A DNA stretch of 64,000 nt from COMBO-56-21 sp963705355 (GTDB taxonomy: Archaea; Thermoplasmatota; Thermoplasmata; UBA10834), in contig OY970070.1 in the NCBI GenBank assembly GCA_963705355.1, positions 1,054,001 through 1,118,000 on the forward strand. The letters are read 5' to 3'. Shown one piece after another: positions 7,783 to 14,313 of this stretch. The notes beneath the pieces were generated by a model, which had not been told where the DNA came from, searched no databases, and worked only from the letters and a program-made list of their open reading frames with translations. A program made the position numbers and the translations under genes. Each line of letters starts with the position of its first letter. Positions within the stretch are counted from its first letter, which is position 1.

Positions 7783-9126
7783 ATGTTGGACTGGGCATGG
7801 ATAGGATCTGTTGGAGCCGGGGCAATTTGTCTCGGAGCTGGGATGCTGGCATGGGGTAAATCCCCTAACTCGCTTCCTGCCGGGATGTTCCTGGCGTCGA
7901 TGGTGACGATCTTCATTGCCATGATAACCGGCCCACTCTACGGGATTGTAGACCAGGCCCACGCAGAGGTGGGCGCTACCATTGCGAAGGTCTCTGTGAT
8001 ATCCACACTTCTCGCTTTTGCATTCCTGCTTGACCTGTCGCTCATGTTGCCGGTCGAAAGAAAGATCATCTTCTGGCCACCGAATCGTTTGGGCGTCATC
8101 ATGATTGCCGTTGCCGCCATCATCATCCTCCTTGGCTCGACAGCGACTTTGAGCTATTCGGACCCGGCGTCAGGTGAGCTGAGTCGGAACACGTCCAGGA
8201 TGATCGTCCTGGCGGTCGCTCTCTTAGTCCTCTCTGCCACGGGCATTTGTCTCTACTCCAGATCGTTAGCGGATAGAGAAGGCAAGAGGTCTGCTCTCAT
8301 ATTCCTTGTTGGCGTATGGCTGCTCGCAGTGAGCGGCTTGGTCTGGGTCATAGCTGTCGGGGATTTTGAGCCGCTCTCGAAGGTGAATGGGAATACCGCA
8401 GAACTCTCCGTGACAGCAGGAGTTGCCGTCTCGGGACTGCTCTTCGGCGTCGCCATCGCGCGAGGGCAGATGATAGTGATGACGCCCGTCACCGAGAGAT
8501 CCGTGTCTGGCTCAAAGGCGAAGTTCAGGCTGCTTCACAGATACGCCTACCTTGTCGAGGAGGCGAAACCGAACTTCGCATTCAAGATGTTCTCGGACAT
8601 CCTGACGGGCAGATGCTATGACTGCGGGAACGACGAAAGCTTCTCGTGCGAGAGTCTAGAATGCAGCGCTTGTAGCCTGCCTTGTCCCTGCAGACAATGC
8701 ACCAAGTACAAAAGCCGCCCTCAGGGCATGATCGTCACGAGGCGGTTCCCCAAGGACGTCCGCTCGAAGTACTACTTCCAGACAACGCCGATAATCTGGC
8801 TCTCGACCGTTGCTGGCAAGGACAACATGGACCCGGCGAAGCTCAGCTTGCTGACGGACTACCTTGTGAGCTTCATGGAGAAGTCACAGAATGGGGTCAT
8901 CCTCGTCGACGGGCTCGAGTACCTCGTCACGAGCAACGATTTCTCAAGGATGCTCAGGGCCGTCGACCGGTGGACCGAGACAGCGATGGTCAGCAATTCA
9001 AGACTGATCTTGTCGATCGACCAGAGGTCATTCGACGCGAGGGAGCTGGCGGTGCTAGAGAGAAACAGGGAAACCGTTAGGCCGGATGCCACTGAGGCGT
9101 GGAAGGTAATTCCCGAACCGGTGTGA
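7783..9126 (+). CDS. Membrane protein with cysteine cluster and C-terminal DUF835 domain
   Basis: A 447-residue protein. Residues 1-235 contain about seven hydrophobic segments and form a membrane sensor-like domain. A central soluble part (about 265-310) has a cysteine-rich stretch (CYDCGNDESFSC...CSACSLPCPCRQC) that could bind zinc or an Fe-S cluster. The C-terminal 130 residues (NGVILVDGLEYLVTSNDF...) match the DUF835 pattern found in euryarchaeal signalling proteins. Its placement after a CheY-like gene suggests a shared signalling role. The ligand and output are unknown. Confidence 0.8.
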   Translation: MLDWAWIGSVGAGAICLGAGMLAWGKSPNSLPAGMFLASMVTIFIAMITGPLYGIVDQAHAEVGATIAKVSVISTLLAFAFLLDLSLMLPVERKIIFWPPNRLGVIMIAVAAIIILLGSTATLSYSDPASGELSRNTSRMIVLAVALLVLSATGICLYSRSLADREGKRSALIFLVGVWLLAVSGLVWVIAVGDFEPLSKVNGNTAELSVTAGVAVSGLLFGVAIARGQMIVMTPVTERSVSGSKAKFRLLHRYAYLVEEAKPNFAFKMFSDILTGRCYDCGNDESFSCESLECSACSLPCPCRQCTKYKSRPQGMIVTRRFPKDVRSKYYFQTTPIIWLSTVAGKDNMDPAKLSLLTDYLVSFMEKSQNGVILVDGLEYLVTSNDFSRMLRAVDRWTETAMVSNSRLILSIDQRSFDARELAVLERNRETVRPDATEAWKVIPEPV

Positions 9127-9135
9127 TTCCTGAGG

Positions 9136-9140
9136 AAAAA
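9136..9140 (-). terminator. T-run after tRNA-Tyr
   Basis: Directly after the encoded CCA end of tRNA-Tyr the minus strand reads TTTTT, a typical archaeal intrinsic termination signal. Confidence 0.5.
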
Positions 9141-9253
9141 TGGTCCCGACTCCCGGATTTGAACCGGGGGCCTGCTGATTTCAGCGACCGAGATCGGGCG
9201 TGCCGATTTCCATACTACAGTCAGCCGCTCTAGCCAGTCTGAGCTAAGTCGGG
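9141..9253 (-). tRNA. trnY: tRNA-Tyr (GTA) with 35-base intron and encoded CCA
   Basis: Minus-strand cloverleaf: acceptor CCCGACT/AGTCGGG, D-arm GCTC...GAGC, anticodon stem GCTGA/TCAGC, T-arm CCCGG-TTCAAAT-CCGGG and discriminator A. The C1-G72 pair is the archaeal tyrosine identity pair. The anticodon is GTA. An intron of 35 bases (9180-9214) lies at the canonical 37/38 position and should be removed by the archaeal splicing endonuclease. CCA is encoded at 9141-9143. A TATA-like TTTATAC lies about 50 bases upstream of the mature 5' end. Confidence 0.95.
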
Positions 9254-9476
9254 ATTTCCGTGCCAGAACGTATGCCGCGGGCACCCTATTATAGACTCCG
9301 TATAAATCGTTTTTCGAGAGGATAGAAGTGCAGACTGAAAGGCATTCGGGAGCGTGCGGGAAACAAAAACGAGGTATTATATATTTCCGACTTATATTAG
9401 GGGCTGTCCGACGCTAGTAAGGCAGAAGAGGTACATAGGGCGTCGCGAGGAAAGTGCGGCATCGGGGCGATTTGTG

Positions 9477-9713
9477 ATGGAGCCAGACACTGAGAAGATC
9501 ACCATCCGCATACCGCAGAGACACCTGCGTGCTCTCGACTTCCTCGTGGAGATCGACGACTTCCCCTCCCGCTCCGAGGCGATAAGGGCGGGGATCAGGG
9601 ACCTCATCTATGCCCGGCTGGAGTTGGTAGTCGACCGCATGAAGAAGTTCGAGCACGCCGAGCAGAGTCTTGCGGCCATCAGAACATACGAAGAAGAGTA
9701 CCTGAAGAAGTAG
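9477..9713 (+). CDS. Ribbon-helix-helix (CopG-type) transcriptional regulator
   Basis: A 78-residue protein. The opening beta strand KITIRIPQRHLRALD and the helix-turn-helix FPSRSEAIRAGIRDLI are the signature of archaeal ribbon-helix-helix repressors; the C-terminal half is a charged helix that may mediate oligomerisation. I place the start at ATG 9477, because that gives the normal family N-terminus; the frame is open further upstream but that part is unlike the family. A TATTATATATTT promoter element lies near 9375, which would leave a leader of about 75 bases. The target is unknown. Confidence 0.85.
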   Translation: MEPDTEKITIRIPQRHLRALDFLVEIDDFPSRSEAIRAGIRDLIYARLELVVDRMKKFEHAEQSLAAIRTYEEEYLKK

Positions 9714-9781
9714 TCAGAAACGGGATGGGATGCACTCTAACTACTCAATTCAGAGGTCACCAATCAGGATAACCTCCCCCC

Positions 9782-9789
9782 TTTTTTTT
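9782..9789 (+). terminator. T-run terminator after RHH regulator
   Basis: Eight T bases preceded by a run of C lie about 70 bases after the regulator stop codon, in the spacer before a convergent operon. Confidence 0.5.
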
Positions 9790-9830
9790 ATTTTCAAGTG
9801 AACTAGGCTGGATCATCGCGTTCTTCCAGG

Positions 9831-10589
9831 TCACCCGATGTATCCCAGGTCCTCTCTCTTGGGCTCGACTGGCGGCTCCACTTCTCTCAGCTTTGAGGTG
9901 ATCTGGTCGATCTGCTCGGCCTTCGTCTCGAGCTCCGTGAAGTCGATCTTGACACCGAGTATCTTCGAGAGCACTTCCAGGACAGCCTGAGCTCCCTTGG
10001 GATCAACGAAATACCCTGAAGTCTCGCCCATCAGGCATGCGCTCCGCATTCCGTACAGGTTGCCGAGTCCGAGAAGCAGTCCACTCGCGCCGACGATGCC
10101 GCTCCCGGGCTCACCCTTGGAGAAGGTCACGCCGAACTTCTTCATCTCCTCGACGAGCTCTGTGTCCGTTGCTGCGCCCAGGACCCTGGGCTTCTCGATC
10201 ATCTTGCCGAGACCGTATCCACCGAGGGTGAATATCCTCTTGACCCCAAGGTCCTTTGCGATCATAAGCGTCTTGTCGGAAAGCTCATACTGCCCATCCG
10301 GGGTGAGACCTTGGTAGTCTCCCACCATGATGACGATATCGTTGACAGAGTCAGGTCTCCGGACATAATACAGCTCGTTGCTCACCAGTCGGATCGTGCC
10401 CGAATCATTCACGAGGACCTGCGGCGGGAAGAATTTGGAGAACATCTCCGCAAACTTGACCGCCTTGAGCTGATCCACGAGGTGCTCAGCAGCGAGCTTG
10501 CCGACGTTGCCCACACCCGGCAGACCCTCCACAAGAATTGGGTCCTTGAGAGCGGGCTTCTCCTTGAAGACTACAACGATATCTTCCAT
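9831..10589 (-). CDS. PAC2-family proteasome assembly chaperone-like protein
   Basis: A 252-residue PAC2/PbaB-type protein. The hallmark N-terminus (PILVEGLPGVGNVGKLAAEHLV), the GDYQGLTPDGQYEL segment and the GGYGLGK...VLGAATD stretch are all present. Family members assist 20S proteasome assembly or act as ATP-independent chaperones. The ATG at 10589 directly abuts the stop of Nop10 (TAGATG), so it is the last gene of the L44e-S27e-aIF2alpha-Nop10 operon. This arrangement is common in euryarchaea. Confidence 0.94.
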   Translation of the reverse strand: MEDIVVVFKEKPALKDPILVEGLPGVGNVGKLAAEHLVDQLKAVKFAEMFSKFFPPQVLVNDSGTIRLVSNELYYVRRPDSVNDIVIMVGDYQGLTPDGQYELSDKTLMIAKDLGVKRIFTLGGYGLGKMIEKPRVLGAATDTELVEEMKKFGVTFSKGEPGSGIVGASGLLLGLGNLYGMRSACLMGETSGYFVDPKGAQAVLEVLSKILGVKIDFTELETKAEQIDQITSKLREVEPPVEPKREDLGYIG

Positions 10590-10757
10590 CTAGGTCTCCT
10601 TCATCTCCTTCTTGAGGCGCCTTCTGTACTCTCCGTACCTGTCCTCGGGAGAGTACTTGGCGGGCATCGTCATGAGGGTTGTACCTCCGCACTTAGGGCA
10701 CTGCTCCCTCAATGTGTATTCTCTGCAGGAGGAGCACTTCCTCAGAAGGGTCTTCAC
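10590..10757 (-). CDS. nop10: H/ACA ribonucleoprotein protein Nop10
   Basis: A 55-residue gene. The zinc ribbon CSSCREYTLREQCPKCGG and the C-terminal PAKYSPEDRYGEYRR are diagnostic for archaeal Nop10, a core protein of the H/ACA RNP that makes pseudouridine with Cbf5. The GTG start overlaps the aIF2alpha stop (GTGA), and its stop abuts the PAC2 start. Both neighbours being tightly coupled supports a real, co-translated gene. Confidence 0.96.
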   Translation of the reverse strand: MKTLLRKCSSCREYTLREQCPKCGGTTLMTMPAKYSPEDRYGEYRRRLKKEMKET

Positions 10758-11539
10758 TTCTCCTCCTTCCTCTTGAAGCCAGCTGCTCCCCCGGCCTTCT
10801 GGACTGCGGCCGTGATCTTGGTGACAGTCGCTTTGAGTTCCTGCTCCGCGACCTTGTAGTCCTCTGCGGTGACTGTGATGCGATACTTCGGTGCGCCGAC
10901 GTAGTGAATGTTCACTGAGGCTTCATCAGTGTCGACTCCGATGGCGAGAGCCTTCTTGATGTGATCAATGCCGTCCGACTTCGGGTTGCTGATTTCGAGT
11001 ACGCCGTCAATCGTTACGGACGGCGTCTGGATGTTCTCCTTCGCGACCTCGGTCACTGCGGCAGCCCATTTCTTGTCGAGACCTACCTCCTTCAGCGCGT
11101 CTGGGTTGACAGTCACCTCCTCAAAAGCGCTGTAGAGCTCACCGAACTCGTTGATGAGCTTCTCGCCGGCCTCGGCATAAGCCTCATCGAGGTTCTTCCC
11201 CATCTTGGTGCCCACAATCTCGAGGAGTTTCTCAGCCTTCTTCTCGTTCTTCCACTCCTGGATCTTCTCGCGCTTCTGGTGCTCGTTGACCTGCTTGAGC
11301 GACAAGTCGATGTGGCCTCTCTCCTTGTCGACGCTGAGGACCTTGCACACGATCTTCTGGCCCTCGCGGACGTGGTCCCTGATGTACTTGACCCAGCCAG
11401 TCGCGACATCCCTTACATGGATGAAGCCTTCCTTTCCGCCATACTCGTCGAGCGAGACGAACGCTCCAAAATTCTTCACGTTCTGCACGCTGCAGACGAC
11501 CAGGTCTCCACCTTCGGGGTACTCGACCTTGTGGGGCAT
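10754..11539 (-). CDS. eif2a: Translation initiation factor aIF2 subunit alpha
   Basis: A 261-residue subunit of the factor that brings Met-tRNAi to the ribosome. The N-terminal S1 domain (GDLVVCSVQNVKNFGAFVSL...GFIHVRDVA), a helical middle domain and a C-terminal alpha/beta domain that binds the gamma subunit are in the usual order. The start is ATG 11539, which overlaps the S27e stop (TAATG) and gives the family N-terminus MPHKVEYPE; a longer open frame upstream lies in S27e. The stop overlaps the Nop10 GTG. Confidence 0.96.
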   Translation of the reverse strand: MPHKVEYPEGGDLVVCSVQNVKNFGAFVSLDEYGGKEGFIHVRDVATGWVKYIRDHVREGQKIVCKVLSVDKERGHIDLSLKQVNEHQKREKIQEWKNEKKAEKLLEIVGTKMGKNLDEAYAEAGEKLINEFGELYSAFEEVTVNPDALKEVGLDKKWAAAVTEVAKENIQTPSVTIDGVLEISNPKSDGIDHIKKALAIGVDTDEASVNIHYVGAPKYRITVTAEDYKVAEQELKATVTKITAAVQKAGGAAGFKRKEEK

Positions 11540-11727
11540 TACTCGACCTCTCCGAGCATCTGCCCCCTGACGACTCCCTTCCCACCCGTGGGCTTGATCA
11601 GTGTGGCACCGCACACGTTGCACTTCACCTGCGTCGCAGGTTTGTTGAACGCGATCTGCTCGTTACCGCAGTCCTGACATTTCACTGTGATGAATTTGCT
11701 CTTAGGCGCTGGGACCTTGCTGCTCAT
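11539..11727 (-). CDS. rps27e: Ribosomal protein S27e
   Basis: A 62-residue small-subunit zinc-ribbon protein. Four cysteines (VKCQDCGNEQ...KCNVCG) and the C-terminal GGKGVVRGQMLGEVE match archaeal S27e. It follows L44e by 3 bases and overlaps aIF2alpha, the standard archaeal order. Confidence 0.96.
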   Translation of the reverse strand: MSSKVPAPKSKFITVKCQDCGNEQIAFNKPATQVKCNVCGATLIKPTGGKGVVRGQMLGEVE

Positions 11728-11730
11728 TCC

Positions 11731-12012
11731 TCAGGCCTCCTTCAGCTCGAAGCTCTTGGCTCTGATACAGGTCCGTTGATGAGCCTTCTTGCAGACCTTG
11801 CACCTGTACCTGAGCGCGACCTTGACCGTCGGCTTCTGCCTGCCCTCGTACTTTGGCCTCGGAAAACCGCCGTAGCCTGCCGTCGCCCTCCTGTATCTCC
11901 TCTGCCCCCACTTGAGCTCGCTCCTCGGCCGGGACTTGACTCTCTCGACCTCGTGCTCCGTGTGCTTCTTGCACTTGGGGCAGTACTCTTTTGTTACTCT
12001 GGGCATCTTCAT
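11731..12012 (-). CDS. rpl44e: Ribosomal protein L44e
   Basis: A 93-residue large-subunit zinc-finger protein. MKMPRVTKEYCPKCKKHTEH and the distal CKVCKKAHQR give the four zinc ligands, and the central segment is rich in Arg and Lys as expected. The protein contacts the E-site region of the 50S subunit. It is the first gene of a five-gene translation/RNP operon. A TTGTATTAAAGG promoter-like stretch lies about 45 bases upstream. Confidence 0.96.
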   Translation of the reverse strand: MKMPRVTKEYCPKCKKHTEHEVERVKSRPRSELKWGQRRYRRATAGYGGFPRPKYEGRQKPTVKVALRYRCKVCKKAHQRTCIRAKSFELKEA

Positions 12013-12212
12013 TTCAATCAGTGGCCCTCAGGGCAGAACACGAGTAAGCGGCAACTTGTATTAAAGGGTTGCCGAGCAGACAGCAGAGCCATTTGCGTCC
12101 TGACGTACGTCGAATAAGAGACCGAACTTCGTCATCGGCCACGGTAAATATCTCACGACTTGGATGGAAAGCAATATATATCGCCTAATTAATAAATGCT
12201 TAGGCACATAAT

Positions 12213-12578
12213 ATGACGGACAAAGGCCTCACAAAGAAAGACGAGATGCTCGTCGAACTTCTTATGCGCACCGGCCTTTCGAAGAACATGGCCAAGACGC
12301 TTGTTTTCCTTAGAAAGAAGGAGGAGACCACGTCCGTCGAGATCGAGAGCGCCACGAGCCTTAGGCAGCCGGAGGTGTCGATCGCGATGCAGGAGCTGCG
12401 CAGGCGCAAGTGGGTGACGAAGCGGGACATCAAGAAGGAGGGCAAGGGAAGGCCCGTTCACTCGAACAAGCTCTCGATACCGTTCGAGAAGATCATCGAG
12501 ATCATCGAAGCCGAGGAGCGGAAGAAGATCGAGATGATCGAGAACAACATCAAGCAGCTCAAGGAACTCGCGAAGTAG
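12213..12578 (+). CDS. Winged-helix transcriptional regulator (TrmB/ArsR-like)
   Basis: A 121-residue protein. Residues 20-80 form a winged helix-turn-helix (GLSKNMAKTLVFLRKKEETTSVEIESATSLRQPEVS followed by a wing RPVHS), and residues 85-121 form a charged coiled coil likely used for dimerisation. A strong AATATATATCG box at 12172-12182 precedes the ATG by about 30 bases. Its 3' end overlaps the convergent rpiA end by 20 bases. The target genes are unknown. Confidence 0.85.
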   Translation: MTDKGLTKKDEMLVELLMRTGLSKNMAKTLVFLRKKEETTSVEIESATSLRQPEVSIAMQELRRRKWVTKRDIKKEGKGRPVHSNKLSIPFEKIIEIIEAEERKKIEMIENNIKQLKELAK

Positions 12579-13266
12579 ACCTTGGGCGCAGCACGCTCTC
12601 TTTCTCCATTATTCTGGTGCCGTCCTTCGTGGCGACTATCACCTTATCGGCCAGCCCAAGGAAGAGCCCGCTATCGACCACGCCTGGGATCAGGTTGATC
12701 TCGGCTTCCAGCTTCATCGGGTCGTCAATCCTGGCGAACTTGCAGTCCACGATATAGTTTCCGTTGTCGCTCACGAAGCGCTCGCCGTGCTTCATCCTGA
12801 GCATGCACTTGCACCCGAGCTGCCCGAGCCGATGCACAGTCGCCTCATGCGAGAACCTTACAATCTCGACCGGCAGGGGGACCTTCTGGCCGAGGAAATC
12901 CACGAGCTTCGATTCGTCGATGATGATTATCTCGAGATTTGTGGCCGCGGCCACTATCTTCTCCCGAACGAGGGCGCCTCCGAGGCCTTTGACGAGATTC
13001 ATGTCGGGGTCCACCTCGTCTGCTCCGTCGATGGTTATGTCGACAACTGAACGAGCCTTGAGCTCGCCGATGAGAATCCCTGCGCGCCGGCCAAGGTCCT
13101 CCGCTTCCTTGGAGGTCGGAATGCCGACTATGTTGACTCCTGCCTCGACCATCTCCCCCAAGAGCTTGATCGCGATCTTCGCCGTTGAGCCGCTGCCCAA
13201 TCCGACGACCATCCCATCCTCGACGTACTTGACGGCTTCCCTGGCTGCCACTTCCTTGAGTTCCAA
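12559..13266 (-). CDS. rpiA: Ribose-5-phosphate isomerase A
   Basis: A 235-residue enzyme interconverting ribose 5-phosphate and ribulose 5-phosphate. GLGSGSTAKIAI binds the phosphate, TIDGADEVDPDMNLVKGLGGAL holds the catalytic acidic residues, and KLVDFLGQKVPLPVEI is also conserved. The frame is open far upstream, but the family N-terminus (MELKEVAAREAVKYVEDGM) begins at TTG 13266, which has a GTGAGGA ribosome site. The upstream creatininase gene ends 4 bases before. It completes the non-oxidative pentose phosphate set with the transketolase operon. Confidence 0.94.
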   Translation of the reverse strand: MELKEVAAREAVKYVEDGMVVGLGSGSTAKIAIKLLGEMVEAGVNIVGIPTSKEAEDLGRRAGILIGELKARSVVDITIDGADEVDPDMNLVKGLGGALVREKIVAAATNLEIIIIDESKLVDFLGQKVPLPVEIVRFSHEATVHRLGQLGCKCMLRMKHGERFVSDNGNYIVDCKFARIDDPMKLEAEINLIPGVVDSGLFLGLADKVIVATKDGTRIMEKESVLRPRSTSRVP

Positions 13267-13270
13267 GTCC

Positions 13271-13984
13271 TCACACCCTCTTGATCCCAAAATTCTTGGA
13301 AATGATTTGGCAGAGCCTCCGAACGATGTAATCGTCAGCCCTCTTGCCTTTCTTTGCGGATGCGCGAGAAGTGTCTCCGTAGATACCCTCGGGGAAATAC
13401 TTCTCCGGGTCGGGTAGAACCATGAAATCCGGAGGCCGTGAACTCCCTTTCGGTCTTGACTTGCCCACGAGCTCGGGCCTGATGCCGAGGATCCGAGAGG
13501 TCTCCAAGTCTCCGCCGTGACCGTCTTTCTTTGAGAACTCTTTTCCCAACCGTTCATACGCGATATCATAGTCTGAAAGGACCATGACCTTGAGCCTCGG
13601 ATTCTTCTCGACTGCTCTCTGGACGCCGAGCCTGAGAGCCGCCATATGGCCGGATCCCGCATGGCCGGTGAGAACCAGCACCTTGTCCAATCCGTTCCTT
13701 CCCAGCTCGGAGACTATGTCGAATGCGATTCCCTGGACCGTCTCGAATGAAAGGGAGATCGTGCCCGGGAAGTTCCGCGTTGTCCTGCACTCGCCGTACC
13801 GAATCGGAGGGCATAAGATCGCATTGAACTTGCGCGCAACCCTGCGGGCTATCTCCTCAGCTTGATATGAGTCCGTACACAGTGGCAAGTGAGAACCGTG
13901 TTCCTCTACTGAGCCAACCGGAACTATGGCCAGAGGCTTCCGCTTAACGAGTCTGGCGAATTCGTCACGCGTGAGTTCTTCCAT
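13271..13984 (-). CDS. Creatininase-family amidohydrolase
   Basis: About 237 residues from ATG 13984 (a start further upstream would overlap the neighbouring gene). The family pattern is clear: PVGSVEEHGSHLPLCTDSYQ with metal-binding Glu, His and Asp, then LTGHAGSGHM and DGHGGDLETS. Archaeal relatives include the FAPy deformylase ArfB of riboflavin and F420 synthesis, and mycofactocin peptidases. No flavin or F420 gene adjoins here, so the exact substrate cannot be named. It is followed within 4 bases by rpiA. Confidence 0.85.
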   Translation of the reverse strand: MEELTRDEFARLVKRKPLAIVPVGSVEEHGSHLPLCTDSYQAEEIARRVARKFNAILCPPIRYGECRTTRNFPGTISLSFETVQGIAFDIVSELGRNGLDKVLVLTGHAGSGHMAALRLGVQRAVEKNPRLKVMVLSDYDIAYERLGKEFSKKDGHGGDLETSRILGIRPELVGKSRPKGSSRPPDFMVLPDPEKYFPEGIYGDTSRASAKKGKRADDYIVRRLCQIISKNFGIKRV

Positions 13985-13994
13985 AAGAACGAGA

Positions 13995-14186
13995 TCATTT
14001 CCTGACTTTGCCGACGTGCTTCTCACCACCTTTGGCGACCTTGTCGAGGTCGATGTACTCGGTGTCGCATACAGGGCATCTTAGGCTCGACAGTATGTCG
14101 ATGCCGAACCTCGCCCTCAGCTCACTGTCGGCCTTCTCGACTCTCTCCTTCGGAAGAGTCCTGTCGCACTTGGGGCAATAGTACAC
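13995..14186 (-). CDS. Small two-CxxC zinc-ribbon protein
   Basis: A 63-residue protein with two CxxC pairs (YYCPKCDRTLP and LRCPVCDTEYI) about 35 residues apart, forming a zinc ribbon with a helical insert and a basic tail. I start it at GTG 14186 because a TTTATGTACG box lies about 27 bases upstream, which fits a leaderless transcript; a longer frame to 14222 exists. It is divergent from the A2M-like gene and is followed by the creatininase gene after 10 bases. Function unknown. Confidence 0.7.
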   Translation of the reverse strand: MYYCPKCDRTLPKERVEKADSELRARFGIDILSSLRCPVCDTEYIDLDKVAKGGEKHVGKVRK

Positions 14187-14237
14187 GGTCCGCTGAATCG
14201 AGGTGCCCGTACATAAACGCACCTCGCGAGAGATGAG

Positions 14238-14259
14238 ATGTCAATTGAGTTATTGACAT
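14238..14259. repeat. Inverted repeat ATGTCAAT-N6-ATTGACAT upstream of A2M-like gene
   Basis: Perfect 8-base arms and a 6-base spacer. It partly overlaps the palindrome TGACATGTCA (14254-14263), which is followed by AACTCGAGTT (14264-14273). Three symmetrical elements therefore lie end to end just before the TTTATAG box of the A2M-like gene, which marks a probable operator. Confidence 0.65.
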
Positions 14260-14273
14260 GTCAAACTCGAGTT
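14254..14273. promoter_or_regulatory. Two abutting 10-base palindromes and TATA element
   Basis: TGACATGTCA and AACTCGAGTT lie side by side and are immediately followed by TTTATAGCG, the best TATA candidate for the A2M-like gene. A bound protein here would compete with TBP/TFB. Confidence 0.55.
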
Positions 14274-14313
14274 TATAGCGAACATGAGCAGATTAGTCAT
14301 CAGGTGGAGTGCA

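Noticed and set aside
7066..7962. 298-residue open frame on the minus strand
   Set aside because: It lies opposite the CheY-like gene and the start of the DUF835 gene, has no promoter or family feature, and its composition is that of an antisense reading of real genes.
13267..13662. N-terminal extension of RpiA
   Set aside because: It overlaps the creatininase gene and lacks RpiA features; TTG 13266 has a ribosome site and gives the normal length.
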